Source: Linnemannia schmuckeri (lineage: Eukaryota; Mortierellomycota; Mortierellomycetes; Mortierellales; Mortierellaceae). From it: a stretch of DNA of 64,000 bases. The stretch's first letter is position 1. The number at the start of each line of letters is the position of its first letter. Both the position numbers and the translations under genes were made by a program. Positions 22,883 through 34,019 of the stretch are shown here, one piece after another. The stretch covers positions 1,612,001 through 1,676,000 of the forward strand of contig JANATG010000007.1 in assembly GCA_029449235.1 (NCBI GenBank), read 5' to 3'. Below the pieces are notes generated by a model, which did not search any database, was not told where the DNA came from, and was given only the letters and a program-made list of their open reading frames with translations.

Positions 22883-24448
22883 TTATTTTCCAAAACGTTG
22901 TTCGCATTTGGCATAACGATGGAGTGCCTGGAGGAACATGGTATAGGCGGGGATGACAGCCTGATCAGGGTGATGATAGATCTCTGTCAGACGAATGTGC
23001 CAAGGAGGGTAGCTACTCAGATCCAAATCGTCCTTCAAAATAATCAACAACTCTGGCTCCGACAAGTCCGCCGACAACTGAGTGTCCAAGAACGTGGTCG
23101 TGATCTGTTCGCTTGAGATCTGTTGACGAAGGGCGGCTTTACCGAGGAGACGAACGTTTCCGGCAAGACGGTCATGACCGTCCTCGGGGGAGAGGATTAC
23201 AATATCCAGATCGAATACGCGTCCACCGTGGAGTCGAAGGTCTCGTTGGATGGTTGTTTGACCGTTGTTTTGCTGTTGAAAAACAAGGCTTAGACTTTCT
23301 TCGACGGGTCGCAATGTCCTGACCAAGGCGATGGGGACCCTCTTCTCCTCCTTGTAGAAATCCTTCATTGTGTGGTCGATCCTATCCTGGAGTGCCTCCA
23401 AGTCCTCTGGGTGCAATGCTATTAAAAAAATTGAAGACAAAGAAATGGCTCAGTTAGCATGCGATGCGATGATAAAAGCGACAAAACAAAAGACTGGTTT
23501 TGGTCTCCGAATCATATGAAGAAAGGGCGGACATATCACAACCCTAAATTATCTCTACCGCATGTGCTGGAGAGGAGCCCCCCCCCCCCCAAATTCATTT
23601 GCAATCTACTCCTCGATCCTCCAGCCGCTTACTTCCACGTCGCAGTAACTCTCCTTGCTGGAACACATACATGAGTATTCACATAACGATCTCACCCGAA
23701 CCACTCCAGCCCACCCGACCACAAACAAAATCAGCAATCTCAAAAGTAAAAAAAACCGAAGAGGCGCCAGAAAATCAAATAAAGGATACGTACGGGTATT
23801 TCGCATGATGGATAACGTCTTGATGCCCACAGCACTAGACCACTGCGCCAACTGAGCAACCCTGGCATGCCATTCATCCTCCTCCGTCTCATCCACCTCT
23901 CCCGTCAACGTAATTCCGGATTTTTGAGTTATCACTGCCAAATGAGTCGGTTTCTTAACCAGATCCGGTCCTACATCCTTTCTGACAATCCTAACCAACT
24001 CGGGAGCGACGGGGAAAAGGTGAGGGAGGAAGAAGACCTGGACAAGGGTCTTCATGGTCCGCGTGCTGATGACGAGCTCGTGACCCAGGTGCAAGAGTGC
24101 AAAGAGGAGGAAGTAGAAGGGTTTGAGGAGGATGTGGATGATCCTGCTAGCGATCGAGGGGGACGAGGTTGCCGTGGTTGTTGTTGCTGTTCTTGTGAAC
24201 GATGTTCCTGAGATTTCTTCGGTGGAGTGTCCTGCTTGTGTTGATAGTGAGGATGATGTTCCTTGAGAGGCAGGGATAATGGGTTTGATAGCTGGGTGGT
24301 CTGCAATAAGGTCAGCTGCTGTCCGCGAGGTCTTGAGAGGCTGTTGTTCCTTGTGCTGCCTGGAGGCCAACTCATTAGTAGAAAGAGTATCTCTGGATGG
24401 CGAAGCACCTCTTCGGCGCAATGTCGTTGCCGGACTTGGTGCTGGCAT
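22883..24448 (-). CDS. NUS1: NUS1, Nogo-B-receptor-like subunit of dehydrodolichyl diphosphate synthase
   Basis: Two exons, 24448..23794 and 23418..22883, joined in phase 1 (GTACGT donor, ATAG acceptor); 1191 nt, 396 aa. NUS1 pairs with the cis-prenyltransferase Rer2/Srt1 at the ER to make the polyprenyl chain of dolichol for protein glycosylation. The N-terminal ~95 residues are hydrophilic and Ser/Thr-rich, followed by a membrane anchor (HILLKPFYFLLFALLHLGHE). The cis-prenyltransferase-like domain reads HLAVITQKSG, WSSAVGIKTLSIMRNT, FDLDIVILSPEDGHD and SEPELLIILKDDLDLSSYPP, and the C-terminus has WHIRLTEIYH and RFGK. The RxG motif close to the end (RFG) is the one needed by NgBR-type subunits for activity of the pair. 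The long disordered N-terminus exceeds that of animal NgBR. Confidence 0.92.
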
Positions 24449-24937
24449 GTTCTTGTTGAGTTGGGATGAGAAGTTGGATGGGTGTGATGTCGAAAGAAAA
24501 AAGAAAAAAATAAAAGCTTTTTTTGTTTCTCTGTCGACGCCTCTCCCCTTTCTCCCCTTGGCGGCCTTTGCTAACGTTTAAAATTCATATGTGGCTTAAT
24601 TGGAACAAAATGAAAAAGCACGCCAGCGGTGTTACTGAATGGTGCCATTAAATCCAAAATCGAGATCTTTTTCCTTGCTTGAAGAGTGCTCTTTCGTATC
24701 TTCGCCCGCACGCCATTGAACCCTTCAAGAAGGCAATCTAAACCTACCGCAACTGTAAAAGAAAAAATACCGAGATGAGATGCATGGCCCTCCTAGATCT
24801 TATAGCATCCGGTTACGCGTTGTGTGTGTATGTGTGTATATATTACGTTGATAATATGGTATGGTATGGTATGGTATGGTATAAAGAATATGTAGTATGA
24901 GTGAACGACCAAACAAACAAACAAAGGATTCTACTTT
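24449..24937. other. Intergenic spacer with (TATGG)n repeat
   Basis: Spacer between the start of NUS1 and the stop of the KCH1-like gene. It carries a short pentanucleotide repeat (TATGG, about five units, near 24855-24881) and a GT-rich run just before it. No gene seen. Confidence 0.6.
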
Positions 24938-27019
24938 TTAATATCCAGGTCCTCCTCCGCCCCCACGGTAGACACTCCTGTTGGGGTTGGGGGTTGTGTC
25001 CTGTCGCCTTGGATTGATTGGCTGATACTCATTACCATAACTTGCTCCTCCACCTGCAGCACCTTGTCCTGCATACCGAACATTGCTATAACCGCCAGGA
25101 CCAGGACTAGGACCAGGACCATATCCACCTCCCTGAACCCTACTCACAGGTCCATAGCCACCTCCACCGCCACCAGTATGTCCTCCCACGACTGATCCTC
25201 CTACAACTGATCCTCCATAATGGCTATCCAAATCCGACCCTCCATGCTGCGACTGGATGGGCGAAGCTGATCTCTCTGGGAAGTAGTCGTCGTATCTCCT
25301 GCCTCGTGGTGGCGGCGTCTGTCCTCTATATGGAGGACTTCCAGCCTTGCTACTACTGCTGCCACTGTAATAAGTAACGGGCGATCCTACTCCTCCTGCA
25401 TTCGAGTACCCCTCATGTCCTTGACTCCGACTCTGTGGTGCCACGTACGGCTGACCTTGATCTTGATTATACACTCCACCGTAGACGTCGTCGCTTGTAA
25501 ATGCAGATTCAGCGTATGGATCGAACAACTCTTTAGGTTTCCCAGGAGTCGAGGTCATGCCAACACTTGGGGGTGGAGACTTTGCCACCTGATAATAGTC
25601 GTATCCGTACTGATTCTGTGAAAGAGGAGGTGGGCCTCCATGTTTGTTGGAATTGCTGATGTTGCTGTGGTTGCTATGCATATATGGTGCCGCAGGTGGT
25701 GGTAGTGGCTGTTGGATATAGTTGTAGCCGGTCTTGGGTGTCTGCATGCCATAGGGCAAGGGCGACTTTTGAGCATAGGCTGTCCTGGGTGTGCCAACTG
25801 TCGGTAATGACGGCTCAAGAAGGTCATCGACGTTGGGAAGAGTCGGTTGTTGCATGTTGGCCATTGTCGGATTCCTGCCTGCCTTTTCTGCCTCGTCTGC
25901 TGCTCGTGTCTTTGACTTTTTGCGGATCAATTCGTCGATGCTATCCATTATATTTTAATCATCCGTTAGTCAGCTGGACTATGCGCCCATGACATCTCCT
26001 ATGCAGGTGGGGGGTGTGAGAGACGTACCGCTTGTCAATTTTGTGACAACAAAACTCCTTGAGGTTGCCTTGAATATGACTGACCAAGGGGATGTACATG
26101 ATGACGGCACTGATAAGCATGATCAACGACAGCGCAAACATAAACACTGTAAACATCATGGCCCCCAGAGAGATCTTCTTGTAGATAAAGTTGTTGCCCG
26201 AGCCCACAATGCGGTCCCAGTCAAAGAAGGACGAGTCCAGGTGTTTGTGAAAGGTCTGGTATAGAATCGTCGCGTTGATGATCTGACGGGGCGCGTCTGC
26301 AAGAATCAACCGCTTCCAGTCTGTTAGGGAAGGGGAAGAACAGAGAAGGGCCGTTTAAGAAAACATATATATATATAAAAAAAAAGGAGTGCGCGATCGA
26401 ACTGGATAGCAAAGGAGAGGGGTGAAGGAGTACATTTTATATGACCCAAAGAGGCTGTGAACACACAAACAAAACAAACAAACAGGCAAACAAAAAGGCA
26501 CAATTGAACTTATTATCCACGAGACTTACTTCGAAAGGTAAAGAAGCAAAAGAAGGCGACCTCATCGACGGTCTTTTTGGAGTTGTTGATTTGGGCAAAG
26601 AAGCAGTAATGCGGGTACGATCGCACGGTATAATACCGACTTGCAATCAACGACGTGAACGCATACGAAATGTCCCTCGAGGCTATGATCGCCCTTGCCC
26701 GCCGAATCTCCCATCCCAGAAGAGCAAATCCCAGGAGGATACACCCGGAGAACAACCACTTGTAGACCTCAAACGGCAGTTTTCCAAAGACCTCTAGCTG
26801 AACACCCTGGGGCGGCACAAACGAGTTCTCGTTCGAGTTGGCCAACAAGTTGGCGGCTGTGAAGATGTCAGAGCAGTAGACGAGGATCCCACGAATGATC
26901 GCCGCAAAGACCAGTGAGTAGGTAAACTGTCGCCAGCAAGAGTTGTCTATAAAGTCTTCCACATTGATGAAATCAAACTTGTGGTCCTGCACAAACTCGC
27001 GCTTCCACTGTGCACCCAT
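24938..27019 (-). CDS. KCH1: KCH1/PRM6-family low-affinity K+ transport protein
   Basis: Three exons: 27019..26530, 26320..26029, 25940..24938; phases 1 and 2 close to 1785 nt, 594 aa. Yeast Kch1/Kch2 (Prm6) are plasma-membrane proteins that promote K+ influx needed to activate the Cch1-Mid1 Ca2+ channel. Family hallmarks: N-terminal KREFVQDHKFDFINVEDF and CWRQFTYSLVFAAIIRG, then LFSGCILLGFALLGWEIRRA, the central DWDRIVGSGNNFIYKK, a strong membrane segment (MMFTVFMFALSLIMLISAVI) and the motif CCHKIDKRIDELIRKK. Exon 3 then encodes a ~310-residue cytosolic tail rich in Pro, Gly, Tyr, Ser and Gln, ending in a poly-Gly run and GPGY. The tail is low-complexity and probably disordered. The join K-R-I-D across exons 2/3 recreates the family motif exactly, which fixes the acceptor at 25941. 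Confidence 0.9.
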
Positions 27020-28796
27020 CGTTCCTGAATTGAGTTGTTTTCAATCCTCTCTCCCGCACTGGTGGGTGCAACTGCGGTGTTATGTGGATGTCTTTTGTCG
27101 TTGATGCTAGTGTTGGCACTGGTGGTTATAAAAGGATGCAGACGGCCACGGACACAATCAATTGTCGTAGGGTGGCACTACACGGGGACCAAGAGTATAG
27201 TGGAGCAAAAGAAAAATAGAGAAACACGATGGATAGAAAAGCATGAAAGTTAATAAATGCAACGTCTCCGCTCGCGTTTTCTTTTGCTTTGGTTCTTAAT
27301 GCTAGTGTATGCTTGTTTTCAAGACTATGTAACGTGGAAGGGTAACTCTCGAACTGTGCAGAAGTAACAGAAAAGGTTATGCATACATGCTACAATTTGA
27401 TGGTGTTGAGAGAAGGTCGGAGCTTTTTCTTTCTTTCTTTTTGCCAGTGGATCGTTGTTTGTTGCCGGTTGTCGAGCTGAAAGTTGTGAGGTTATGGATG
27501 CATACCACCCCAGTAAAAGAGAGACAAGGATCGTGAGAGAGGGTAGATGGAGTGGAAGAAAGGAGGGGTGCACTAGGGAGGTTGGGGTGTGAGAAGAAAA
27601 AAAGAAGAAGAGGGAGAGAGTCGAAAAGAAATAGAATGAGAGATAGAGAGAGGGATAGAGAGAGATAGAGAGAGGAGGTAGTGAAAAGAGGGGTAGGTGC
27701 CAACGAAACGACATGAGTAGGAAGGAGGGAAGATGGATTTCAGTCAGGGACGAGAAAGCCGACAAAACAACAACGACGAGTACAGCCGCATGAAAATGGT
27801 GGGCGTGACACAAATACAAGAGGGTGGGATGCTTGGTTATGTAAGGATCGAATGGTGGGTGGACTACCTGTTGGAAACAAGAGGACGAAACAAGTTTGTT
27901 GTTGTTGCTGTCGGGTAGATGATGAGTGCGTCGATGGGTGAGCAGTACCCGAGAGGAAAGAAGGAAGGAATGAATAGGAGAGAAGAGAAAGGAGTGGAAG
28001 AGGAATAGAGGAGTGAAAGTGAGAACAGGAGACAAGTTAGAAGAAGGAAGAAAAAGAAAAAATTGAAAAGGTACACTAACGAAGAAAGAAGAGGAATGGA
28101 CCATGCGTATGTATATGCGTGCGCAGCGTGTCCTGTACGTTTGAGGTTATAAAATGTATGAATGGATGGATGGATAGAGAAGAGCAGAAAGAAGGGAGGA
28201 TGTCACATAAAAAGGCTGCTGCCTCGTCGGGTGCCACATCACGGCCTTTTTTTTATTTCCACGGAGCTAAGCCGGGCAGCATCGACACACAGACGTCGCC
28301 CCCTTCTTTTTTTTTTTCTTTTCTTTGGTTGAGAGCCATGTCGTCCGTCGTCGTTGATCAGGAATACGTTTGTCACTCTTGTTTTTTTTTGTTTGCTGCT
28401 GTCTGCTCACCATCCACACGCCAAAGGAAAAAGAGGCGGAGACACGTATTGGTAAAGCAAGGCAGAGCAAAGTGGGAAACAAGATCTTGTTTTTTCGTGG
28501 CCCCCTTGCCCCTTGCCCCCCCCCCTCCTCCTCCTCCTCCTCCTCCTCCTCCTCCTCCTCCTCCTCCTTTCAACTCAACTTTTCTAGGTTTCTGAATGGT
28601 CAAAAAAAATGCGTGATGTGTATTGTTTGTTGTGTTGTTACAAGATATCAAAGCTAGGGGTTAAACCATGACGTCTGAGGTTCTATCAAGGGAAATAAGA
28701 ATGCTAACGGAGGGAAGGGGTGACATCCATGGTTGATAGAGCTCTAGCCTCATTAAGGTTATTGTTTGTCAATTCAATTCCAGGTGGTGCCTTGAC
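27020..28796. other. Low-complexity intergenic region
   Basis: Spacer between the KCH1-like start and the SUV3 stop. The stretch 27400-28100 is purine-rich (GA-type) on the plus strand, so its reverse strand shows long open frames of Ser/Phe/Leu that I consider compositional artefacts. No splice-supported gene was found. Confidence 0.6.
28516..28568. repeat. (CTC)n microsatellite
   Basis: About fourteen CTC units following a C-run. It creates long poly-Ser, poly-Pro and poly-Gly open frames in the different readings, none of which is a gene. Confidence 0.95.
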
Positions 28797-31700
28797 TTAA
28801 CGACGGCGCATAGGGCTCCTTCTTCTTGGGTGGTGAACCTCGGTCTCGACCTCCTCCTCACCTTCAAACTCCTTCTCCCCAGCAATGGCATCGCCATTGA
28901 TCGAGTCGTTCTTTGCTTGCTCTTCCTCTCGCCGTTGCTTTTTCTTCAGACGTGCGTTATCGGCTTGCTCCAACGCCTTCTCGATCAAGGTCTCACACTG
29001 GACCTTGCGCTTGGCTGCATCGCATTCGAGCCCTCCTTGGAACACATCTCCAAATCGTTGACTACATATGTTCAGCAGAAAAAGAGGGGGTTGAGGGACC
29101 AAACACGGACGGTAAGAAAAGCATTCATCGACTAAAAATCAAAGTGGGTGCCCCTTCGAATCAAGAATCAATACGAGTCTCGTACCTGAGCCAAAGATAG
29201 AGCATGATGATGCGGTGTGATGACTCTAACTTGCGCAAGTCCAACTTGACCTTCTTCTCAAGAACCGACAGAGCCGGTAGCTCGACAGCCTCATCAATCG
29301 TCAATGGCTTTCCACTACTCACAGACCGGGCCATCTTCACCGCAGCTTCGACCACAATAGGGTCACGGACCTGGATCGGAGCAGAAATGAATGTTATCCG
29401 CTCGCGGACAGGCATCTCGATCTTGTCCAGAATTTCAGCAGCAGCCTAGTACAAAAAAAAAAGTCAACGAGGGTTCAAGGGAATAAAGAATAAGCAACTC
29501 GACTGAATGGCTACGACGACTTGGGAACATGTCCAGACAAGGAATAAGGTTCATTGTCATGAAAAATGTCCAAGCCCGTTACCACCGAGTAGCACTTACA
29601 ATCATGCCACGGAAGAGTCCCAGGAAGAACAGGCTAGAGTTGCGCGACATCATCTCGAATGTCTTGAGAACATAGGAAAAGGGTGCTCCTGGCATCTGAA
29701 TCGAGAACTGTTGGAGCATATCAGCCGTAGGTTGAATACCCGCACGCTAATGCAACATGATATCCGAATGTAAATGACGGTTAGTGGGTCTGTATGATCT
29801 ACGTAGACAAAATCGCCATAAGAACAGGTGAGTTTTCTTTTGAGACTAGGATACCTTAATGTCAATCATGGGCGCCGCCATGGCGCGTTTGAGAGTGGGG
29901 ATATCGCGTTGAAGGAGGGTTGTTGCTAATCCGACAGCATACTCTGTTCCAAATCGACCTGCTCGTCCACCGATCTGCTTTAGCTGTGTAAGACTCAGTG
30001 TCCGCACGACCGAGCCATCAAACTTCTCTGTCGCCTCAAAGATAATGCGGCGGATATTCCTAATAGCCATAAAAAAAACAGTTTAGTGTATGTACACAAA
30101 GCGATGACATGGTTGAGGTGAGATAAACGGCACGATTTTTGGAATATCAAGAAAGGCTCTTCATGCCACGTACAGGTTGAGACCCATGCCAATGGCATCA
30201 CTGGCTACGAGAACATCATATCCGCTGTTGGGGTCGTTGAATAACTTTGCCTGGGTCGATCTACTCTCGGGAGGCAAACTTCCATAAGCTACTGCGCATC
30301 GGAGACCCGTAGAAGCTTCGATGTGCCTCTTCAACAAAAAGATGTTCTTGCGCGAAAAGGTTACAATACAATCGCCTTTCTGGATCTTGTCCAACTGTCC
30401 ATACAGACTCTCGTCCATGACCTCCATCTTGCTCAGCCGATCGTATCGATGCACCTCGACTTCCTCGTTCGTCAACGCGCAAATGTTCTTGACAAGATCC
30501 ACCACGGTAGGCTCACCACAGAGGTGAATTTCCTTTGCTGGCAGACTGAGCAACGCATGTGTCCAAGCCCAACCACGATCCGGATCAGCGAGCATTTGAA
30601 TTTCATCCACGACAGCGACCTCGATCTTGCGGTTTAGATCCACCATTTCGACCGTGCATGAGACGCACTTGGCGGCCTTGGGATCCGGGTTGCCTTCGGA
30701 GTCTGTGACAGCAAACCGCCTCTCCTCTCCTGTGATAAGGTTGCATGGTGTTCCTGCATCGTTCATCCTCTCAAAAACCTCATGAGCCAAAAGTCGCAAG
30801 GGCGAAAGATATGCTCCTGACTCTGCTGCTTGAAGTCTCTGCAGCGCACTGTATGTCTTTCCAGAGTTGGTCGGTCCCACATGCATAATAATCTTCCTAA
30901 ATAATCGATCAAGCCATAGCAGCAACATGGCGTTAGCAATATTGCCATATCATCCAAAAACTAAGGTGCGCTACCGTTTTTCGTTGAGCGCTTACCTCTT
31001 CATCAGACGTGCAGCAGGGTTCCACTCTGCTGGGTAACGCAGATCAGAGATTTCTCTGAGCCTTGTCAGTCGGAATAGAGTATCGGATGGGAACATCTTT
31101 TCGCAATGTGTAAAGAAAGCGTCCCAAATGACCTTGTCCAATTTGCTGGCAATAGCCTCTTCTCTAGTGACGCCCATCGACTGAAATGTCATGCCGACCT
31201 CTAATGACTGATCTGCCAAGGTCCCGATCGCCTTCCTGTTGACCTCTGGCACTTTTCCTTGAAGCGCGCGTCGAGAAAACGCTTTGATCAAATCAACAGC
31301 CGTCTCCTGGGGTGTACCCATCGCCTCGAGATATTGTTGCATGCCACTTGGGAACTTGAACCGTTCGATCGCATTCTTCAATGCTAAAATGATTGGACGA
31401 TAGAATCAAACATCATGTTAGATTTCTAATCGACATAGCGTTCGTCATAAATAAAGATCGGTTGTATTTTCACTCTTTTCAGAATTCCACGTTCAAAGTT
31501 GAGTAGAGATGTACCTGCAGTTTCCCATGGTCCCTGGAACTCTACTCCTCCGAATGCGTTTCCGTCGTCTCTCCGTGACCGAAATGAACCTTCCCTATCT
31601 CTGAACGTCGGTGACGACCTGCGGCTTGATCCATGACCACCAAATTCCTTGAATCTACTAGTTGACTCTGTGTGCCTGAGCCGGCAGAATACAATCCGCG

Positions 31701-31908
31701 ATGTTGTGGTGGTGACAGCGATTCTTGCTCTAGGTGCGCCAGCTAGCAAGTCTGTTCTGTAGGGTGTTGCCAAAAGGCTGCCTCCAGTAGCCGTAAAAAG
31801 ATGCGGTGTTGTAGTCGTTGATGTTGACAGGTATCTTCCTGTGGCGGTGGCGAACCATGTTCCTGTACATGAGCTGGTTGCCCTCCTGGTCACGGCGAAG
31901 GACAGCAT
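28797..31908 (-). CDS. SUV3: Mitochondrial ATP-dependent RNA helicase SUV3
   Basis: Seven exons: 31908..31515, 31383..30996, 30896..30174, 30059..29855, 29746..29600, 29445..29186, 29061..28797; 2382 nt, 793 aa. Suv3 unwinds RNA in the mitochondrial degradosome with the RNase Dss1. The first ATG (MLSFAVTRRATSS) opens a Ser/Thr/Arg-rich presequence and a basic disordered region. The helicase core has Walker A GPTNSGKT at the start of exon 3, SPLRLLAHEVFERMN, TGEERR, motif II DEIQM, SRKNIFLLKRHIE, VLVASDAIGMGLNL and motif VI QIGGRAGRFG. The C-terminal part has the Suv3 domain (PIQVRDPIVVEAAVKMA), then an acidic tail ending HHPRRRSPMRRR, which is longer than usual. It is transcribed divergently from the M20 gene at 32486. 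Confidence 0.95.
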
Positions 31909-32485
31909 TCCTGGCAATGAAGAGACGTTTCGGAACAAAGAGCGAATGGAGGTAAGTAGGAAGGTGATCAGCTTTGCTTGTTTTTACTTTTTCACCTTTT
32001 TGGGCACATTTTTTTTTCTTTGCCTTTTAGCCGTCACACCATCCGCCCAGATGGGCTTGGATCCAAGGAGGCTCCGTTTGAGAATCTCCGGTCGGGGAAT
32101 GATAAAGTTGGTCCGCTCTGTTATCATAAGGGACGCGTGCCTTATGATGTTAGTGATGAATACAAGGGTATCCGGGCAGGCGATCTTAATCATATCACAG
32201 AAACCCATTCGCTCTGATTGTTCTTCGCGCGAGGCTTGACGGATGCGCATCATTGGCGTGAATAACAGTGGTCCCCATCAACTAAAAAAACCTTATGCAA
32301 AAGTCACTCACAGGAAGACTGCGCTAAAAAGATCCAAATTCTTGCGCCTCGTCCTTCCCGTTTTCTGTTCTTTGTTCCCTTATTTCTCTTCTTCTTTCTT
32401 CCTCTCTTTCTTTCTTCCTTTCTTCCTTTCTTTCTTCCACGCGCACCCTGTCCTCTCCTCTCTTCGCACCCTTCCACAAAAAAAA
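31909..32485. promoter_or_regulatory. Bidirectional promoter region between SUV3 and the M20 deacylase
   Basis: The 577 nt between two divergent start codons must hold both promoters. On the plus-strand side, the last ~120 nt are almost pure pyrimidine (TTTCTTCC repeats) and end in an A-run directly before the ATG at 32486, a common fungal leader pattern. No specific factor site is claimed. Confidence 0.5.
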
Positions 32486-33912
32486 ATGACTACTCCGGAA
32501 TCCGCCAAAGAGCTCCTCGCCTTCCACAAGGGCCTCGTCTCCATCTCTTGCATCACCGAAAACGAATCGCCATGCACAGAATACCTCCAAGCCCACCTCA
32601 CCAACCTCGGCTACACCGTCGAGCTCCAAACCATCGCCCCTGGTCGTGAGAACGTCCTAGCCTATCTCGGGAAAGGACGCAACCCTCGTGTCCTCTTCAA
32701 CACCCACATTGATGTAGTTCCGCCCTACATCGAGTACCGTGAGGACGAGGAGAATGTCTATGGACGTGGATCAAGTGATGCCAAGGGCTGTATGGCTGCT
32801 CAGGTCCAGGCCGTTGAGGAGCTGAGAAAGGAGGGCAAGGTCAAGGAGGGCGATATTGGGTTCTTGTTTGTTGTGGGTGAAGAAGTTGATCATATTGGTA
32901 TGGTGGTAAGTTGTGTCTTTTTGTTTGTTATTTGGGGAGCTTTGTCGGCTGTACCTTTTTTATTATTCTTTGCGGAGTGGTGTGCGCAAGGAATGAATGG
33001 TCGTCGTTTTAGCGTGTGAACAAAATTTCACTGTTTGCCCTCCTTTCTAACAATCCTCTGCTGACTATGCATAGAAAGCAAACGATCTTGGATTAACCCC
33101 TGACTACTTGATTGTCGGCGAACCAACAGAGTCCAGGTTGGCTTTGGGACACAAGGGAGTCTTGCGTCTCAACATTAGCATCGAGGGCAAAGCAGGTACG
33201 GAATTTCACTTCTGACTCATATGGGACAGGACGCACAACAAAGAAAATGAACGATGTCGAAAACTGACACTTTTTTTTTCTTTTTTTTAAATTCGCTTTC
33301 GACGTAAAATAGCCCACAGTGGTTACCCTGAGTTAGGCATCAGCGCCAACGACAAGATGATCGACCTTTTGCACAAGCTCAAGTCGATTGTAGGTTGTTT
33401 CCAAGGATTGTTCAAGGTATTAAGTGATGATAGAGGAAAACATCAAAACTAACGCGTCATCTTTCCTACCATAGAAACTTCCTGAGGACCCCTACTTTGG
33501 AAAGACGACAATGAACATCGGAACCATCCAAGGGGGCCTCGCTGCCAACATTGTCCCCGCCTTCTCAAAGGCAGGCATATCCTTCCGCATCGCGACCTCG
33601 ACTCAAGAAGTCTTGGACCTCGTCGAGCAGGTCCTCCCTCGCGAACAGCAACTCAAGGACAAGATTACTATCGAACGTCTGACCTGCTGGGAACCCGTTC
33701 GTTGCCACTCTGTCCCTGGGTTCGAGACCTTTGTCGCCAACTACTTTACCGATATCCCCTCGTTCACTACTGCGAAGCATTCGTTGCTCTATGGACCTGG
33801 AAGCATTCTCTGTGCCCATGCCCCTCACGAGTACATCAACAAGAAGGAGTTGATTGCCGCTGTTGGAAGCTACAAGGACATTGTTCTGAAGTTGTTTGCC
33901 GAGTCTCAATGA
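32486..33912 (+). CDS. M20-family metallo-deacylase/peptidase (ArgE/CPG2-like)
   Basis: Four exons: 32486..32905, 33075..33195, 33313..33389, 33475..33912; 1056 nt, 351 aa. Members hydrolyse N-acyl or peptide bonds with a two-zinc centre. Metal and catalytic motifs are visible: LFNTHIDVVPP (His-x-Asp), YGRGSSDAKGCMAA (bridging Asp), GEEVDHIGM (catalytic Glu-Glu), PDYLIVGEPTES (zinc ligand Glu) and a C-terminal ILCAHAPHEY (His ligand). The dimerisation domain begins KGVLRLNISIEGKAAHSGYP. No signal peptide is seen, so it is probably cytosolic; 351 aa fits acetylornithine deacetylase/succinyl-diaminopimelate desuccinylase relatives, but the substrate is not readable. It ends 107 nt from the convergent vezatin-like gene. 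A polypyrimidine leader and A-run precede the ATG. Confidence 0.9.
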
Positions 33913-34019
33913 ACAGTTATACAATCATAGACATAGAAAAAATACAGTGTGCTTGTGATGAAAATGATATGTTATTATGAATCGAGGATGTTTTTTGTGT
34001 GCAATGCGATGAAGACGGT

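Noticed and set aside
27325..28104. 260-residue open frame rich in Ser, Phe and Leu
   Set aside because: Produced by the purine/pyrimidine bias of the strand; no gene-like structure.
28718..28793. tRNA-like stretch with GGTTGATAGAGC and a possible stem-loop TAGCC/GGTTA
   Set aside because: The D-stem does not pair, the acceptor has a mismatch and position 33 is not T; at best a degenerate relic or chance.
31841..32239. Plus-strand open frame opposite the SUV3 start
   Set aside because: Overlaps the antisense of the SUV3 presequence exon and has no homology-like features.
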